Below, one piece after another: positions 53,709 through 64,000 of a DNA stretch of 64,000 bases. Below the pieces are notes generated by a model. That model searched no databases and was not told where the DNA came from. It worked only from the letters and a program-made list of their open reading frames with translations. A program made the position numbers and the translations under genes. The stretch is taken from assembly GCF_022701175.1 (NCBI RefSeq), contig NZ_CP078088.1, forward strand, positions 2,480,001 to 2,544,000. The letters run 5' to 3'. Each line of letters starts with the position of its first letter. Position 1 is the first letter of the stretch. This stretch comes from Allobaculum sp. Allo2. GTDB taxonomy: Bacteria > Bacillota_I > Bacilli_A > Erysipelotrichales > Erysipelotrichaceae.

Positions 53709-55227
53709 CTAGAGGCCTGCCTTTACTTTATAGTCCGCAAGAAAGTCGTTCATCAGCGCTTTGATGCGGCTGGTCAGATCATCATCCAGAGCTTTTTCTC
53801 GGCGATTTCTTCGAGGATTTCCGGATGTTCGGACTTGAAGAACAGAAGCATTTTTCTTCGAAGTCTTCAACGGAATCCACCGGGATATCCTTAAGGAATT
53901 TATATTTGCCCGAGAACAGAGAAAGGACTTCTTCCGGCATTGGCATTGGCGAGTACTGCTTCTGAACGAGCAGACGCGTCAGACGGTTGCCGTGGTTCAG
54001 AACTTCGGCCGTAGCGGCATCGAGGTCGGAACCGAATTTGGAGAAGGCTTCCATTTCCGCAAACTGAGCCAGTTCCAGTTTCAGCGAGCCGGATACCTGC
54101 TTCATGGCCTTAACCTGCGCAGCGGATCCGACACGGGATACGGAAAGACCCGAGTCAACGGCTGGACGAAGACCGGCGTTGAACATGTCGGTCTTTAAGA
54201 AGATCTGACCGTCGGTAATGGAAATTACATTGGTCGGAATGTAGGCGGCAATATCGCCGGCCTGCGTTTCAATGATCGGCAGCGCGGTCAGAGATCCGCC
54301 GCCGTGCTTTTCATTCAGACGGGCTGCCCGTTCGAGCAGTCTGGAATGGAGATAGAAGACGTCGCCGGGGTACGCTTCACGTCCTGGCGGTCTGCGCAGC
54401 AGAAGCGCCATGGCGCGGTACGCTACCGCGTGCTTGGACAGATCATCGTAGACGATCAGTACGTCCTTGCCCTGCTCCATCCACTCTTCGCCGATGGCGC
54501 AGCCGGAATACGGCGCAATGTACTGCAGAGGCGCCGCTTCGGAAGCCGTGGATACGACAACGGTCGTGTAGTCCATGGCGCCGTGCTGTTTCAGCTTTTC
54601 GACAATCTGGGCTACCGTACTGGCTTTCTGACCGATTGCGACATAAATGCAAAGCACATTCTGATCTTTCTGGTTGATGATCGTGTCGACCGCGATCGCG
54701 GTTTTACCGGTCTGACGGTCGCCGATGATCAGCTCACGCTGACCGCGGCCGATTGGAATCATCGAGTCGATGATTTTCAGACCGGTCTGCAGAGGAACGG
54801 ATACGCTCTTACGGGTCATTACGCCGGGCGCTACGCGCTCAACCGGGCGAAGACGTGTGCCTTCGATCGGGCCCTTGCCGTCGATCGGTTCGCCCAGCGC
54901 GTTGACTACGCGGCCAAGCATGCCGTCGCCGACCGGCACTTCGACAATATGACCGGTGCGTTTTACGGTATCGCCTTCCTTGATGTCCGGGTTGTCGCTC
55001 ATCAGTACAACGCCGACCTGATCTTCTTCGAGGTTGAGGACCATGCCGTAGACATCATGCGGGAAGAGGAGCAGCTCCGACATCATCGCGTTTTTCAGTC
55101 CATAGACATTGGCGATTCCGTCGCCGACACTCAGTACCGTTCCGCTTTCGTTCATCTCGACTTCTTTATCAACGTTCCGGATCTGTGCTTTGATCAGTTT
55201 TGAAATCTCGGAGGGATTTAAACTCAT
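53709..55227 (-). CDS. atpA: ATP synthase alpha subunit
   Basis: Regulatory/structural F1 subunit, about 507 residues. Walker [31 protein letters not shown], and [17 protein letters not shown]. Start at 55227 ([15 protein letters not shown]) with GCAGGTGATG upstream. Adding one A in each of the GAAAAAT run near 53853 and the GAAAAAG run near 53799 gives the normal C terminus ([20 protein letters not shown], then [11 protein letters not shown]). The length is 3n+1, as expected for two lost bases. Confidence 0.95.
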
Positions 55228-55241
55228 ACACATCACCTGCT

Positions 55242-55774
55242 TCAGCTTTTCAAAAGCTGTTCTTTCATTCTTTCCAGCTTGCCCTGATAGCTCGCATCGA
55301 GCACGGCATCAGGGGTACGGATAATCATGCCCGCGATCAGAGACGGATCTTCTGAACACTTCAGGCGGATTTCCGCGCCAAGCTTCTTTTGAGAGCGGCT
55401 TTCAGCCGTTCTTTCTGGTTTTCATCCAGCTTTGCGGCCGACGTCACGTACACGTTCTGAATGTTGTGCAGTTCGTCGAGCAAAGCCCGGTAATCTTCTG
55501 CGATTTTTCTTAAGTGTCCGCTCATCGAATGACGGCTGACAATTTTAAGGAAGTCCCCAAATACGGGATGGGTACCATCCTGAAAGAGCTCCAGAAGCAG
55601 AGCTTCTTTCTGGGCAGAGGGGACTGCAGGATGAGAAAGCCAGGGCTCGAGCTCCGGGTTTTCATCCATCACCGTTTCCATCTGCTCAAGGTCATGGAAA
55701 ACGGCATCTTCCTCATGATTTTCCTGGGCAAGAGAAATCAGAGCCTGAGCATAAGGAAGGGCGGTATCTACCAT
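55242..55774 (-). CDS. atpH: ATP synthase delta subunit
   Basis: Peripheral stalk subunit (OSCP homologue), about 177 residues. N-terminal helical domain [20 protein letters not shown] and [20 protein letters not shown]; the C-terminal strand region [20 protein letters not shown] then, with one A added to the AAAA run near 55391, [20 protein letters not shown], and [20 protein letters not shown]. Start overlaps the atpF stop by 7 bases. Confidence 0.92.
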
Positions 55775-56281
55775 TTGCCTTCACCTGCTTCATCAATCAG
55801 ATCGTCCAGAATCTTCTTCTGTTTATCGGCATCAATTTCCGAATCCAGGATCTGTCCGGCAGCGGCAATGGCGACATCGGTAATAGCGGCTTTCATTTCG
55901 CCCTGCGCACGCAGGCGTTCCTTTCGATGTCTTCCTTGGCCGCCCGTTCTATGTTGGAAGCCTGTTTCTGTGCCTGATCCAGAATCGAATCCTTTTCCAC
56001 CAGCGCTTCGCGTCTTGCCTGGTCAATGATTTCATTGGCACGGCTGCCCGCAGCAGCGAGCTGACGGTCGTATTCTTCCTTTTCCTGAAGCGCTTCTTTT
56101 TCAGCGTCTCGGAACTGTCGATGTTGTCCTGAATCAGTTTCTGACGCTTGTTGATAAAGGCCAGAATCTTATCCCAGAAAAAATGTTTGCAGAAGAGAAC
56201 GATGATGAGTGATGAAATGCATACCAGCAGAACATCCTGCCAGGAAATCCGCAGGTAGTTATCAATATTGAAATCAATCAT
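55768..56281 (-). CDS. atpF: ATP synthase b subunit
   Basis: Peripheral stalk subunit, about 171 residues: an N-terminal membrane helix (VLLVCISSLIIVLFCKHFFW) and a long charged coiled coil. FWDKILAFINKRQKLIQDNI is typical. Adding one A near 56112 (AAAAAG) and one near 55918 (GAAAGG) restores KKEALQEKEEYDRQLAAAG and RLRAQGEMKAAITDIAIAA. Ends DEAGEGKW. Length 3n+1 fits two lost bases. Confidence 0.9.
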
Positions 56282-56298
56282 CGGATCTCACCAGCGGC

Positions 56299-56562
<264 letters not shown>

Positions 56563-56696
56563 TCAAATTAAATGGATGGGGATCGAAAGCGCGATCCCGG
56601 GCGGTTCATGCACAGCCATAAAGCTGTGCGCTTTTTCTGTATGTGTACTGTCGTATGTCTGCCCGTGTTTGTGCAGTCCTGACAGCCCTCAAAGGA

Positions 56697-57404
56697 TCAG
56701 TCTTCCTGTTCAGCGGTCTGCTGACCGAGGAAGTACGTGCCCAGCGTAAAGAAGATATACGTCTGAATTACGCCGGAGAACACATCAAAGTACATGTGAA
56801 GGAACGGCGTAATGGTCAGGCCAAGATATCCCCATGGGGCGATCGATTTGATCAGCGTGTAAATCAGAAGCGAAATAATCGTTCCGGCCAGAATGTTGCC
56901 GAAAAGACGCATCGTCAGCGAAACCGGCAGGGCCAGTTCACCGATGATATTCAGCGGCGTAAGCAGCCACATCGGCTCGGTCAGTTCTTTTAAGCGGGCC
57001 TTGAGGCCAGCCTTGGTGATTCCGTGAAACTGAATCATCAGAAAGAACATCAGCGCGAGCGTTGCGTTGAAGGAAACATTGGAGGTCGGGTTCTGAAATC
57101 CGATCAGACCGGTGAGGTTGGACAGCAGCATGCAGACCATCAGGGTGCCGAACATCGGCAAATAGTGGATGGTCGTTTCTTTCAGGTTGCCCTGAATGAC
57201 ATACAGACACAGGTTGTAAAGCTCTTCAGACCAGTAAACGATGCCTTTTGGAGCTTTGGACGGGTCCGCTTTTTCAATTTTCTTTCCTGCGATCCAGGCG
57301 ACAATGCCTACGATCAGGCAGATCACAAGCCATACGAGAATGGACTGGTGCAGGGAGAAGTTGAACGAACCGAAGTGAAAAACAATCTGACTGACTTCGC
57401 TCAT
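56697..57404 (-). CDS. atpB: ATP synthase a subunit
   Basis: Membrane stator with the ion channels, 235 residues, frame intact. Five to six helices; the essential Arg lies in SLTMRLFGNILAG, and the last helices are LGLTITPFLHMYFDVFSGVI and QTYIFFTLGTYF. It starts at 57404 and overlaps the end of atpI by 4 bases. Confidence 0.95.
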   Translation of the reverse strand: MSEVSQIVFHFGSFNFSLHQSILVWLVICLIVGIVAWIAGKKIEKADPSKAPKGIVYWSEELYNLCLYVIQGNLKETTIHYLPMFGTLMVCMLLSNLTGLIGFQNPTSNVSFNATLALMFFLMIQFHGITKAGLKARLKELTEPMWLLTPLNIIGELALPVSLTMRLFGNILAGTIISLLIYTLIKSIAPWGYLGLTITPFLHMYFDVFSGVIQTYIFFTLGTYFLGQQTAEQED

Positions 57405-57780
57405 TCAGTCTCCTTTCCGCCGCGCCTGGCGTAAAGCACCAGGGTGGCTTTCTGGATTGCGATGCCTGCCATCAGCCCGAGTACGGGAAGACCTGCAAAA
57501 GCCCCCGCAAAAAGCAGGACGGCATACATCAGATACCGAAGCATGTACGAGCCATAGCCTTTGCTCTTCTTGCCCGCGTCCGCACCGGAAAGGTTCCGGG
57601 TCGAGAGGGCAATCATGTAAAGGGAAAGCATGGCGCACAATGCTCCATAAAAAATCGCGAACGCGCAAAAATCCATTGTCTTCCCTGGACAATGAAAAGA
57701 CTGACTGCGCACGCGACGGCACAAAGAATCAGGGTGGCCTTCCCGCTGTAGCGGAAAAGCTGCCGAAGATCCGGGGACAT
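57401..57780 (-). CDS. atpI: ATP synthase subunit I (AtpI)
   Basis: Accessory four-helix membrane protein, about 126 residues, thought to help c-ring assembly. Start MSPDLRQLFRYSGKATLILC at 57780; with one A added to the GGAAGAC run near 57687 it continues MDFCAFAIFYGALCAMLSLY and GSYMLRYLMYAVLLFAGAFA to 57401. Length 3n+2. The start lies 8 bases after the atpZ stop. Confidence 0.8.
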
Positions 57781-57785
57781 GGCGT

Positions 57786-57985
57786 CTATTCCTTTCCGGA
57801 AGATTTCTTCTTGTCTTTTTCTTGTTGCGATACAGCAGAACTAAGAAGCTGCCGATAATCGCATACAGCGTAAAGACAATAATCCAGACAGGGGACATGT
57901 TCGTCCAGGAATCAATCAGATACCCGAGCCAGATGCACACGAGCAGATTGACCAGGAGAAACCCGCCGAATTTCATCGGATTCAT
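57786..57985 (-). CDS. atpZ: AtpZ/AtpI-like small membrane protein heading the atp operon
   Basis: About 66 residues, two membrane helices: FGGFLLVNLLVCIWLGYLID and VWIIVFTLYAIIGSFLVLLY, then a basic tail KKKDKKKSSGKE after one base is restored near 57822. AtpZ-type proteins head Firmicutes atp operons and may form a magnesium/calcium channel with AtpI. It starts 4 bases after upp ends, so upp and atp may be one transcription unit. Confidence 0.75.
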
Positions 57986-57988
57986 AGG

Positions 57989-58609
57989 CTACTTCGTGCC
58001 GAAAATACGGTCTCCCGCATCTCCGAGTCCTGGAACGATATAGCCGTTCTCATTGAGATGGTCATCGAGAGCGGCCAGATAAATGTCCACATCCGGATGA
58101 TGCTTTTCCACCTCGGCTACACCTTCCGGCGCACCGACCAGGCACACCAGCTTGATGTTGGTCGCGCCCTGCCGCTTGACCATGTCAATCGCGGCACAGC
58201 TGCTTCCGCCGGTTGCGAGCATCGGGTCAACAACGATCGTCACAGCCTCCGGCATGTTCTTGGGGTACTTTTCAAAGTAAACATGCGGTTCCAGCGTCTT
58301 TTCGTCACGGAACAGACCGATGTGGGCCACTTTGGCCGTTGGAATCAGATCGAGAATGCCCTGAGTCATTCCAAGTCCCGCACGCAGAATCGGCACGACA
58401 ACGACATCCTTGGCCAGCTTGTGACCGGTCATGGTCGTAATCGGCGTTTCGATTTCTGCGTCGTGAAGAGGAAGATCGCGGGTCATTTCATAGACCATCA
58501 GCGATCCGATTTCATCAAGGTTATCTCTGAAGTCTTTTGTACTTGTGTTTTTATCACGCATGATCGAAAGCTTGTGCTTGATCAGCGGATGATCAAAAAC
58601 AGTAAGCAA
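57989..58609 (-). CDS. upp: Uracil phosphoribosyltransferase
   Basis: Pyrimidine salvage enzyme making UMP from uracil and PRPP; 206 residues, frame intact, normal length. PRPP loop [21 protein letters not shown], and the C-terminal uracil loop [15 protein letters not shown]. The neighbour of atp genes in many Firmicutes. The start follows AAGGTGATTCACTTTGCTT. Confidence 0.95.
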   Translation of the reverse strand: MLTVFDHPLIKHKLSIMRDKNTSTKDFRDNLDEIGSLMVYEMTRDLPLHDAEIETPITTMTGHKLAKDVVVVPILRAGLGMTQGILDLIPTAKVAHIGLFRDEKTLEPHVYFEKYPKNMPEAVTIVVDPMLATGGSSCAAIDMVKRQGATNIKLVCLVGAPEGVAEVEKHHPDVDIYLAALDDHLNENGYIVPGLGDAGDRIFGTK

Positions 58610-59142
58610 AGTGAATCACCTTCCTTTATCGAAGACATTATACCAAAACCCGCTCAATTCCCCGGAGATAGCTCAGGGTAAGCAGAGTGAAATTCTTCCA
58701 TCTCCGATACGGATATTTTTAATACGAATCCATTATGATTATTGCCAGTTTGCCTGTACTTAAATCGTTTTGAACTTTTCTGGAGCGATTGCGGCGCACT
58801 GGCCAGTTTCCGATTTTTGCCCAGAGGCAGACCAGCGCGGGGCAAAAGCGCTCGCCATCTCCGGTTTCCAGGCGAAAGCCCGACAAAATCCGCCCGGCTT
58901 CCTTCCGTCCAGACAAATCGGAAAAAGACAAAACGGGAAAAGACAAAGCAGGAAAGAACAGGCCGGAAAAGCCGGGGCGGACAAAGATACGGGCATTGGC
59001 GAACAAAGTCCGGCTATAAGAAAAGCGGCAGCCTTCTGGAAAACCAGAGACTGCCGCAAAACGGCAAGCCGCTTTAGACAAGCAGCTTTATGAACGAAAA
59101 TGAGACGATTTCCTGTTGGAAAAGAAAGCATGCGATTTCGTT
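58610..59142. other. Intergenic region between walJ and upp
   Basis: About 530 bases. From about 58910 to 59030 the plus strand is strongly purine-rich with GGAAAAG/GACAAA repeats. Several overlapping open frames occur on both strands but none has a start signal or recognisable sequence. I see a possible hairpin around GGCGGTTTGC... at 59050-59075 (CTGCCG..CGGCAAG) as a terminator for walJ, not certain. Confidence 0.4.
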
Positions 59143-60167
59143 TCAGGCAGCATGTGACGATTCGCCATGACCCGCCAAAGCGGCTTTGGAACGTGAGCGT
59201 TTGGAAGCAGCTTTTTGAGGCGCAGGCAAAGCCGCAGGCGAAGCATCCTCTTTCGATCCGGAAAAGACGTACTGTCCGTGTTTTTCGCTTTGTCTGCCGG
59301 GTCTGTCAAATCCGACAAATCCGACAAATCCGACAAATCCGACAAATCCGCCGAATACGCAGCCGCCGTTTCGTCAGCCGCCTCATCATCTTCCCGGATC
59401 TCGCCAAAATGGAGCGGTTCAAACTGCTTTGCAGCTTCAATCACAAGCTGATCGTGATGAACGTGCGCATACTCGAGCCGTTCAAACAGAGCGCCTAGCG
59501 CCAGTTCGGGCGTATTGGCTTCTTCGGAAAGATGAGCCAGAACGATATGGCGGGTGCGCCGGGTCATGCAGCTGCAGAGAATGCGGGCGCTGTCCTGATT
59601 GCACAGATGACCGGTATCGGAGGCGATGCGCATTTTCAGAGCGAACGGCCGGTCGGTCTGGTTGAGCTTTTCCAGATCGTGATTGCTTTCAAAAATGTAG
59701 TAGTCCGCATCCGAAAGATCGCCAAACAGCGCTTCAGGCACGTAGCCGGTATCGGTCATGTATACGAGCTTTTCGTGTTCGGACTTAATGACAAACCCCA
59801 TCGACGGACCCGAATCGTGCGAGGTTGGCAAGGCGAGAATTTTCAGGTCCCCTACCTGAAAGCGGACAGGCGGCAGAACCTGACGCAGATCGAGAGTCAC
59901 CGGCTGCTTTTTATAGTTTTTGGGATGAAGGGCGCAGCAGGCGTATACCGGCAGGCCGGTAAAATGCGAAAGCTGCCGGATATGGTCGCTGTGGCTGTGG
60001 GTAATGAGCAGGGCATCCAGATCGTCCGGACTTACCCCTGCATCATCCATGGCGTTTTTGAGATAGCGCCAGGACGGAGGTCCGCAGTCGATCAGAATCT
60101 TCGTATTGTTATGCCGGACCAGACAGGCGTTGCCTTTCGATCCCGAGCAGAGCAGATCAACCCGCAT
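59143..60167 (-). CDS. walJ: MBL-fold metallohydrolase, WalJ/YycJ type, with a repetitive C-terminal tail
   Basis: Metallo-beta-lactamase fold protein, first 260 residues typical: CSGSKGNACLV, then metal ligands THSHSDHIRQL and MTDTGYVP, SNHDLEKL, GHLCNQDSARI and HIVLAHLSEEANTPE. It is implicated in DNA replication fidelity or cell-wall regulation in relatives. After HFGEIREDDEAADE the tail carries a 9-base tandem repeat (59306-59350) coding SDLSDLSDLSDL. With one base restored near 59255 the tail reads EDASPAALPAPQKAASKRSR and stops at 59143, an Ala/Lys/Ser-rich end; otherwise it reads to 59088. Start ATG at 60167 overlaps the dnaB stop by 11 bases. Confidence 0.85.
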
Positions 60168-61504
60168 AGCCAGGCACTCCGTCATGCGCCAGAGAAGAAA
60201 ACAGCGAATACGACTTTTCGAACACGAGCTGAACTTTACCGGTTTCACCGTTTCGATGCTTTTTCAGGGAAAGATCGACAACTTCGGTTTCCGTCTGCTG
60301 ATCTGGATCCGAATTGTAGTACTGCTCACGGTAAATGAACATGACGATGTCCGCGTCCTGCTCGATCGATCCAGATTCACGCAAGTCGGAAAGCTGCGGT
60401 TCATGGTTGGTACGCTCTTCGACTTTTCGGGACAGCTGGGAAAGCGCGATAACCGGGCAGTCCATTTCCTTGGCGAGAATTTTAAGGTTTCGCGAAATGT
60501 CCGAAACTTCCTGCTGACGCGAGTCGGTACGGCCGCTTCCGCTGATCAGCTGCAGGTAGTCGATGACGATCAGAGAGAGCGAACCGGCCTGGTTTTTCAG
60601 CTTGCGGCATTTCGAGAAAATCTGGCTGACTTTGACCATCGACGTATCGTCGATAAACAGTTCCCGGTCTGACAGCTGAGCGCACGCATCAGAAAGGCCG
60701 TTCATTTCGCCGTCGTCGAGCTTGCCGCTGGTGAGCTTGCCGCCATCGATTCTGGATTCCGAGGCAATCAGACGCTTCATGAGCGAAGCCGCCGGCATTT
60801 CCAGCGAGAAAATGGCGACCGCGCCCGGGTTGCGTCGGGCAACCTGGTTGGCGACATTGAGCGCGAACGCCGACTTACCCATCGCCGGTCGGGCGGCGAG
60901 AATAATCAGATCACCGCGGTGCAGACCGTTGGTCATCCGGTCGAGATCGGTATACCCGGTCCGGATGCCGCTGATGCCGCTCTGTTCGCGCAAAATGGAA
61001 ATTTCATTTTTACTTCTTCGCAGATTTCCGCCGAAGAACGAAAGTCCGAACCGCGACGGCGCCGGGTGACGTCCATGATGGACCGTTCGGCGTCATCGAG
61101 AATGGAATCGAGTTCGAGCGAAGATCCCGAAGCTTCTTCCGAGATCCGATCCGCAGTACTGATCAGGCGGCGCAGCTGCGCCTTGGCCTGAATGGTCTCA
61201 ATATAGCGGCCCGCGACCGCGCCGGAGACAGCACCGTCGACGAGTTCGGAAATATAGTCCATGCCGCCGCTGCTTTCGAGTTCTTCGTTTTCCTGCAGGC
61301 GGAGCACAATATTTTCAAAATCAACCTGACGGCCGGCGGACGCGAGCGCCAGCATGGCGGAATAAATCTGCTGGTGAGCAGGAACAAAAACTCGGCTGCC
61401 GTAAGATCCTCGTCCCGGCACTTGGACAGGACTTCAGGGTCGATCAGTACGGCACCGAGCAAGGCCTGCTCCATGCGGCTCGCATTGGGCAGTTCCTGAA
61501 TCAT
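60157..61504 (-). CDS. dnaB: Replicative DNA helicase
   Basis: Hexameric fork helicase, about 450 residues. N-terminal domain NASRMEQALLGAVLIDPEVL, YSAMLALASAGRQVDFENI; linker; RecA-like domain with Walker A ILAARPAMGKSAFALNVA, Walker B LSLIVIDYLQLISG, and SQLSRKVEERTNHEPQLSDL with REQYYN. Breaks near 61394 (TTTTT run) and 61012 (AAATTT) are each cured by one base. Length 3n+1 fits two lost bases. It lies between rplI and walJ, the common Firmicutes order. Confidence 0.95.
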
Positions 61505-61510
61505 GACAGA

Positions 61511-61962
61511 TTAAGCTCCTTTCGCGCTGACATGGACGTGAATGGTTCCGATGATTTTTCCTTTGTACAGATCCACTTTCACGTTCGTGGTGCCTAAGGA
61601 ATCTACCGGCGTTTCCATCATGATTTTGCGCTTGTCGACGACAATGCCTTTTTCCGAAAGGGCATGGGCGATCTGCTTGGACGAAATCTGGCCAAACGTG
61701 TTGCCGCCTTTTCCGGTGTTGAGGGTGAACTCGAGCTGCATGTTTTCCAGCTCTTTGGCGATGCGCTCAGCTTCCTGACGGTTCTGGTCGTCTTCTTCCT
61801 TGCGCGCGGCGATGCGCTCGTCCAGGGCACGGGTGTTTTCCTTGGAGCAGACCACAGCCAGACCGTTCTTGATCAGGTAGTTGCGGGCGTATCCGTCCGA
61901 AACTTCCTTGACTTCATCTTTTTTCCGACTTTGCGGACATCGGTTAACAAAATTACTTTCAT
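61511..61962 (-). CDS. rplI: Ribosomal protein L9
   Basis: Large-subunit ribosomal protein of about 151 residues. ATG at 61962 follows GAGGAGGAG. MKVILLTDVRKVG then one A must be added to the A6 run near 61920 to continue KDEVKEVSDGYARNYLI; the frame is then clean to 61511. N-terminal rRNA-binding domain, long helix (RIAARKEEDDQNRQEAERIA) and C-terminal domain are all present. Its ribosome binding site lies inside the end of gdpP, 2 bases before whose stop the genes adjoin. Confidence 0.93.
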
Positions 61963-61964
61963 TT

Positions 61965-63910
61965 CTACTCCTCCTCTTCATCGAGAAGATCCTGCAGCTG
62001 GGCAGCGACTTCTTCGACCGTTGCGTTTTCTCTCTCGAGGGCCGCGGCCGTGAAATGGCCGCCGCCGTTCATTTTTCCATAATTTTCTGCACGTTGACGC
62101 TTCCGTCGCTGCGTGCAGAGACAGCTACGCTGCCGTTGTTTTCGTTGATTCCGATGGTGAATGCCGCGCTGCAGCCTTTGAAGCTGAGCAGCTCATCGGA
62201 AATTTTGGAGAGCATCGTCCGGCTGACCGGCTCATCCAGAATATCAATGAGATATTTATCGCGATACAGCTTTGCTTTTTCAATCATCTGCGCCTTGCGG
62301 CGATAGGCGGAATAATCCACCTGCAGAGCCTGTTCGGCGCGGTTGGCGTTCGCGCCCCAGGAGCGCAGCGTCGCGGCAGCCTGGAACGTCCGCTCGGACG
62401 TGTGCTGCTTGAAGCGGCTGGTGTCGACAACGATACCAAGATACATGATTGTCGCTTCCATTTCATAGATTGGAATGGAGACCGTCGAGGATTCCAGCAG
62501 TTCTGTCATAAGCTCGCAAGTCGAACTGGCTTCCGGTTCGATGTAGCTGACCAGAACATTTTCCTGGCTGGCTTCCGCGTTGCGGCGGTGATGGTCAATA
62601 ATGACTTTTCGAATATCCCGCTTGAGCAGTTCCTTGCCCGATGAAATGGCCGGGTTGGAATGGTCGACCAGAACGAGCAGATCTTTCTTATCGTCCGCCA
62701 TTTCCAGTGCCTGCTCTTCGGTAATGCAGCGATGCCGGCTGAGAATGGTGCTCGAGTAGGCGTTCATCGTATCGGACAGCTGCGAATCGCGCGGCACGTC
62801 CTTTAATACGATATACGGATCCTTGCCCAGCGCGCGAACCCAGTTGGAAGCGGCCAGCGCGGCGCCCATGGCGTCGTAGTCGGTGTTAACGTGACCCAGA
62901 ATAAACACCTTCTGGGAAGAGCGAATGACATCCTGCAGGCTGGCGCCGACAGTGCGGACGCGCGCCTTGGAGCGCTGGGTGGATTTTTCGGAATTGCCGC
63001 CGATGAATTCGACCGGATTTTCCCCTTTTAATGGCGATCTGGTCGCCGCCGCGCGACTGAACGAGTTCGGTCAGTTCGTTGAGCAGACGGTCGATTTCCA
63101 GAAAGCTCGGCTGGTCGCTGACGAAGGCAGCGGAAATGGTCATCGACAGATCGGACTTGTTGGCTGCGTCCTTGATTTTCTGAAGAATCGGGAAGTTCTT
63201 CTTGCGCATGGACGTGAGGATTTCAGAGTCCAGAACGAGCAGATAGCGGTCCGAGCGCGTACGGCGCATTAAAATGTGCATCTCCTTGGCCCAGGCCAGA
63301 AGAGGCGTGCGAATGCGCGTGTTGATGTCGTTGATCAGCGCTTCGTTGTCGTAGGACAGATACTCGGAATAGTTGTCGAGTGTCAGCGTTCCGACGACGA
63401 TGCTGTTTTGCGCAATCATCTTTTATAGCGTTCGAGTTCCGAAATGTTGCGCGCAAACAGAACCGAACTGTCTTCCTTATGAATGAATTCGAACGTGTTG
63501 CCGTTATACATGCAGACGACCGAATCAATATCGCTCTGAAACAGGTCCTTAATGCCGTCAATCACCACGGTGAGCTTGTGATTGACCAGATTCGGGAAAA
63601 AGGGGCGCAGATAGTCCGAAACCCAGGTGGCTTCGTATTCTTCGTTGTAGGTGATGATGCCGACTTCGCCAATGGAGAGCGCCTCTTTGGCGTCGCGCCC
63701 CAGAATGCGGCTGATCTTGGCATCGGACTGGATGCCCTTCCTTCTTAACTGCAGCCAGAACGCGGTAATCAGAAACAGAAATCCCGCATCCAGCAGCAGA
63801 AGCAGGGCGAACATGATCCATTCTCCCGCAATCGCCTCGTAGACAGTCATGACACCGCCAAGCGCAAGCAGGAAATAGAAAGCAAACAGCCATTTCCCGT
63901 ATTCTTTCAT
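61965..63910 (-). CDS. gdpP: Cyclic-di-AMP phosphodiesterase GdpP
   Basis: Membrane-bound enzyme degrading c-di-AMP to pApA, about 649 residues. Start MKEYGKWLFAFYFLLALG at 63910 after AAAGGAG. Two N-terminal helices, a PAS-like domain (IITYNEEYEATWVSDYLRP), a degenerate GGDEF domain (VGTLTLDNYSEYLSYDNE, SRGGDQIAI), then DHH/DHHA1: ILGHVNTDYDAMGAALA, LVLVDHSNPA, IDHHRRN, and C-terminal MNGGGHFTAAA. Breaks: one A missing near 63421, one base extra or two missing near 63025, one A missing near 62077. It heads the gdpP-rplI-dnaB-walJ cluster in this window. Confidence 0.95.
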
Positions 63911-64000
63911 GATGTGCTCCTTTGTCTTTCCATACCTCCTGCAGGTTTCAAGAAGCCAGCAGCTTCTCTTGCCGCACACGGATCGATCGTTTTTCGAACA
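63911..64000 (-). other. Edge sequence, possibly the end of the preceding gene
   Basis: One minus-strand frame from the window edge reads FEKRSIRVRQEKLLAS then stops at about 63948, followed by a GCAGGAGGT motif. It could be the end of the gene upstream of gdpP; too short to identify. Confidence 0.3.

Noticed and set aside
54304-55203. Plus-strand open frames opposite atpA and atpD
   Set aside because: They are antisense to well-conserved genes and read as low-complexity or arginine/glycine-rich text without motifs; shadow frames.
59306-59350. CRISPR-like array
   Set aside because: The 9-base direct repeats are uninterrupted and in frame with the WalJ protein; no spacers. No CRISPR array was seen anywhere in the window.

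Overview
The window looks like a low-to-mid GC Gram-positive (Bacillota) chromosome. The support is strong purine-rich ribosome binding sites, an rrn operon driven by two sigma-A type promoters, an FMN riboswitch ahead of ribU, and the neighbourhood gdpP-rplI-dnaB-walJ. A member of the Erysipelotrichia is my guess from overall character; it was not checked by any 16S comparison.

Layout. Positions 1-3700 hold the 5' half of a 23S gene, the spacer, a complete 16S gene and tandem rrn promoters, all on the minus strand. Positions 4057-19080 are ordinary chromosome: xanthine phosphoribosyltransferase, a beta-helix protein, a very large secreted subtilase, a membrane pyrophosphatase, tRNA-Glu, a tyrosine phosphatase-like protein, tRNA-His, a flavin-binding protein, riboswitch-controlled ribU and murB. 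Positions 19295 to about 50800 are a mosaic accessory island between murB and the ATP synthase operon. It contains a truncated IS21 copy, remnants of a tandem serine-recombinase pair, a full IS21 element, a phage lysis cassette, a small secreted protein with a two-helix membrane partner, an IS4-type element, an endolysin remnant, a phage replication module (DUF2800, DUF2815, family A DNA polymerase carrying an intein), an intact tandem recombinase pair, and a large restriction/defence operon (type III Mod and Res, DUF4391, a PLD/SNF2 helicase split by a second IS4 copy, and an N-terminal methylase subunit). A fragment of a second phage polymerase closes the island. Positions 51021-58609 hold the complete F1Fo ATP synthase operon followed upstream by upp, and 59143-63910 hold walJ, dnaB, rplI and gdpP.

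How it fits together. The ATP synthase c subunit carries the residues of a sodium-binding ring and the pyrophosphatase carries the potassium-dependent signature, so sodium-linked energetics is a reasonable inference. The island combines two or more related prophage-like elements with a restriction cluster, and the IS copies record its recent rearrangement.

An important caution: almost every multi-domain gene, including essential ones, is broken by single-base frame breaks. In nearly all cases I examined, adding one base to an existing homopolymer restores the family sequence, and most affected genes have a length of 3n+2. I therefore read these as under-called homopolymers in an unpolished long-read assembly, not as pseudogenes, and give coordinates for the repaired gene. 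True disruptions are the IS insertion in the helicase and the truncated fragments.
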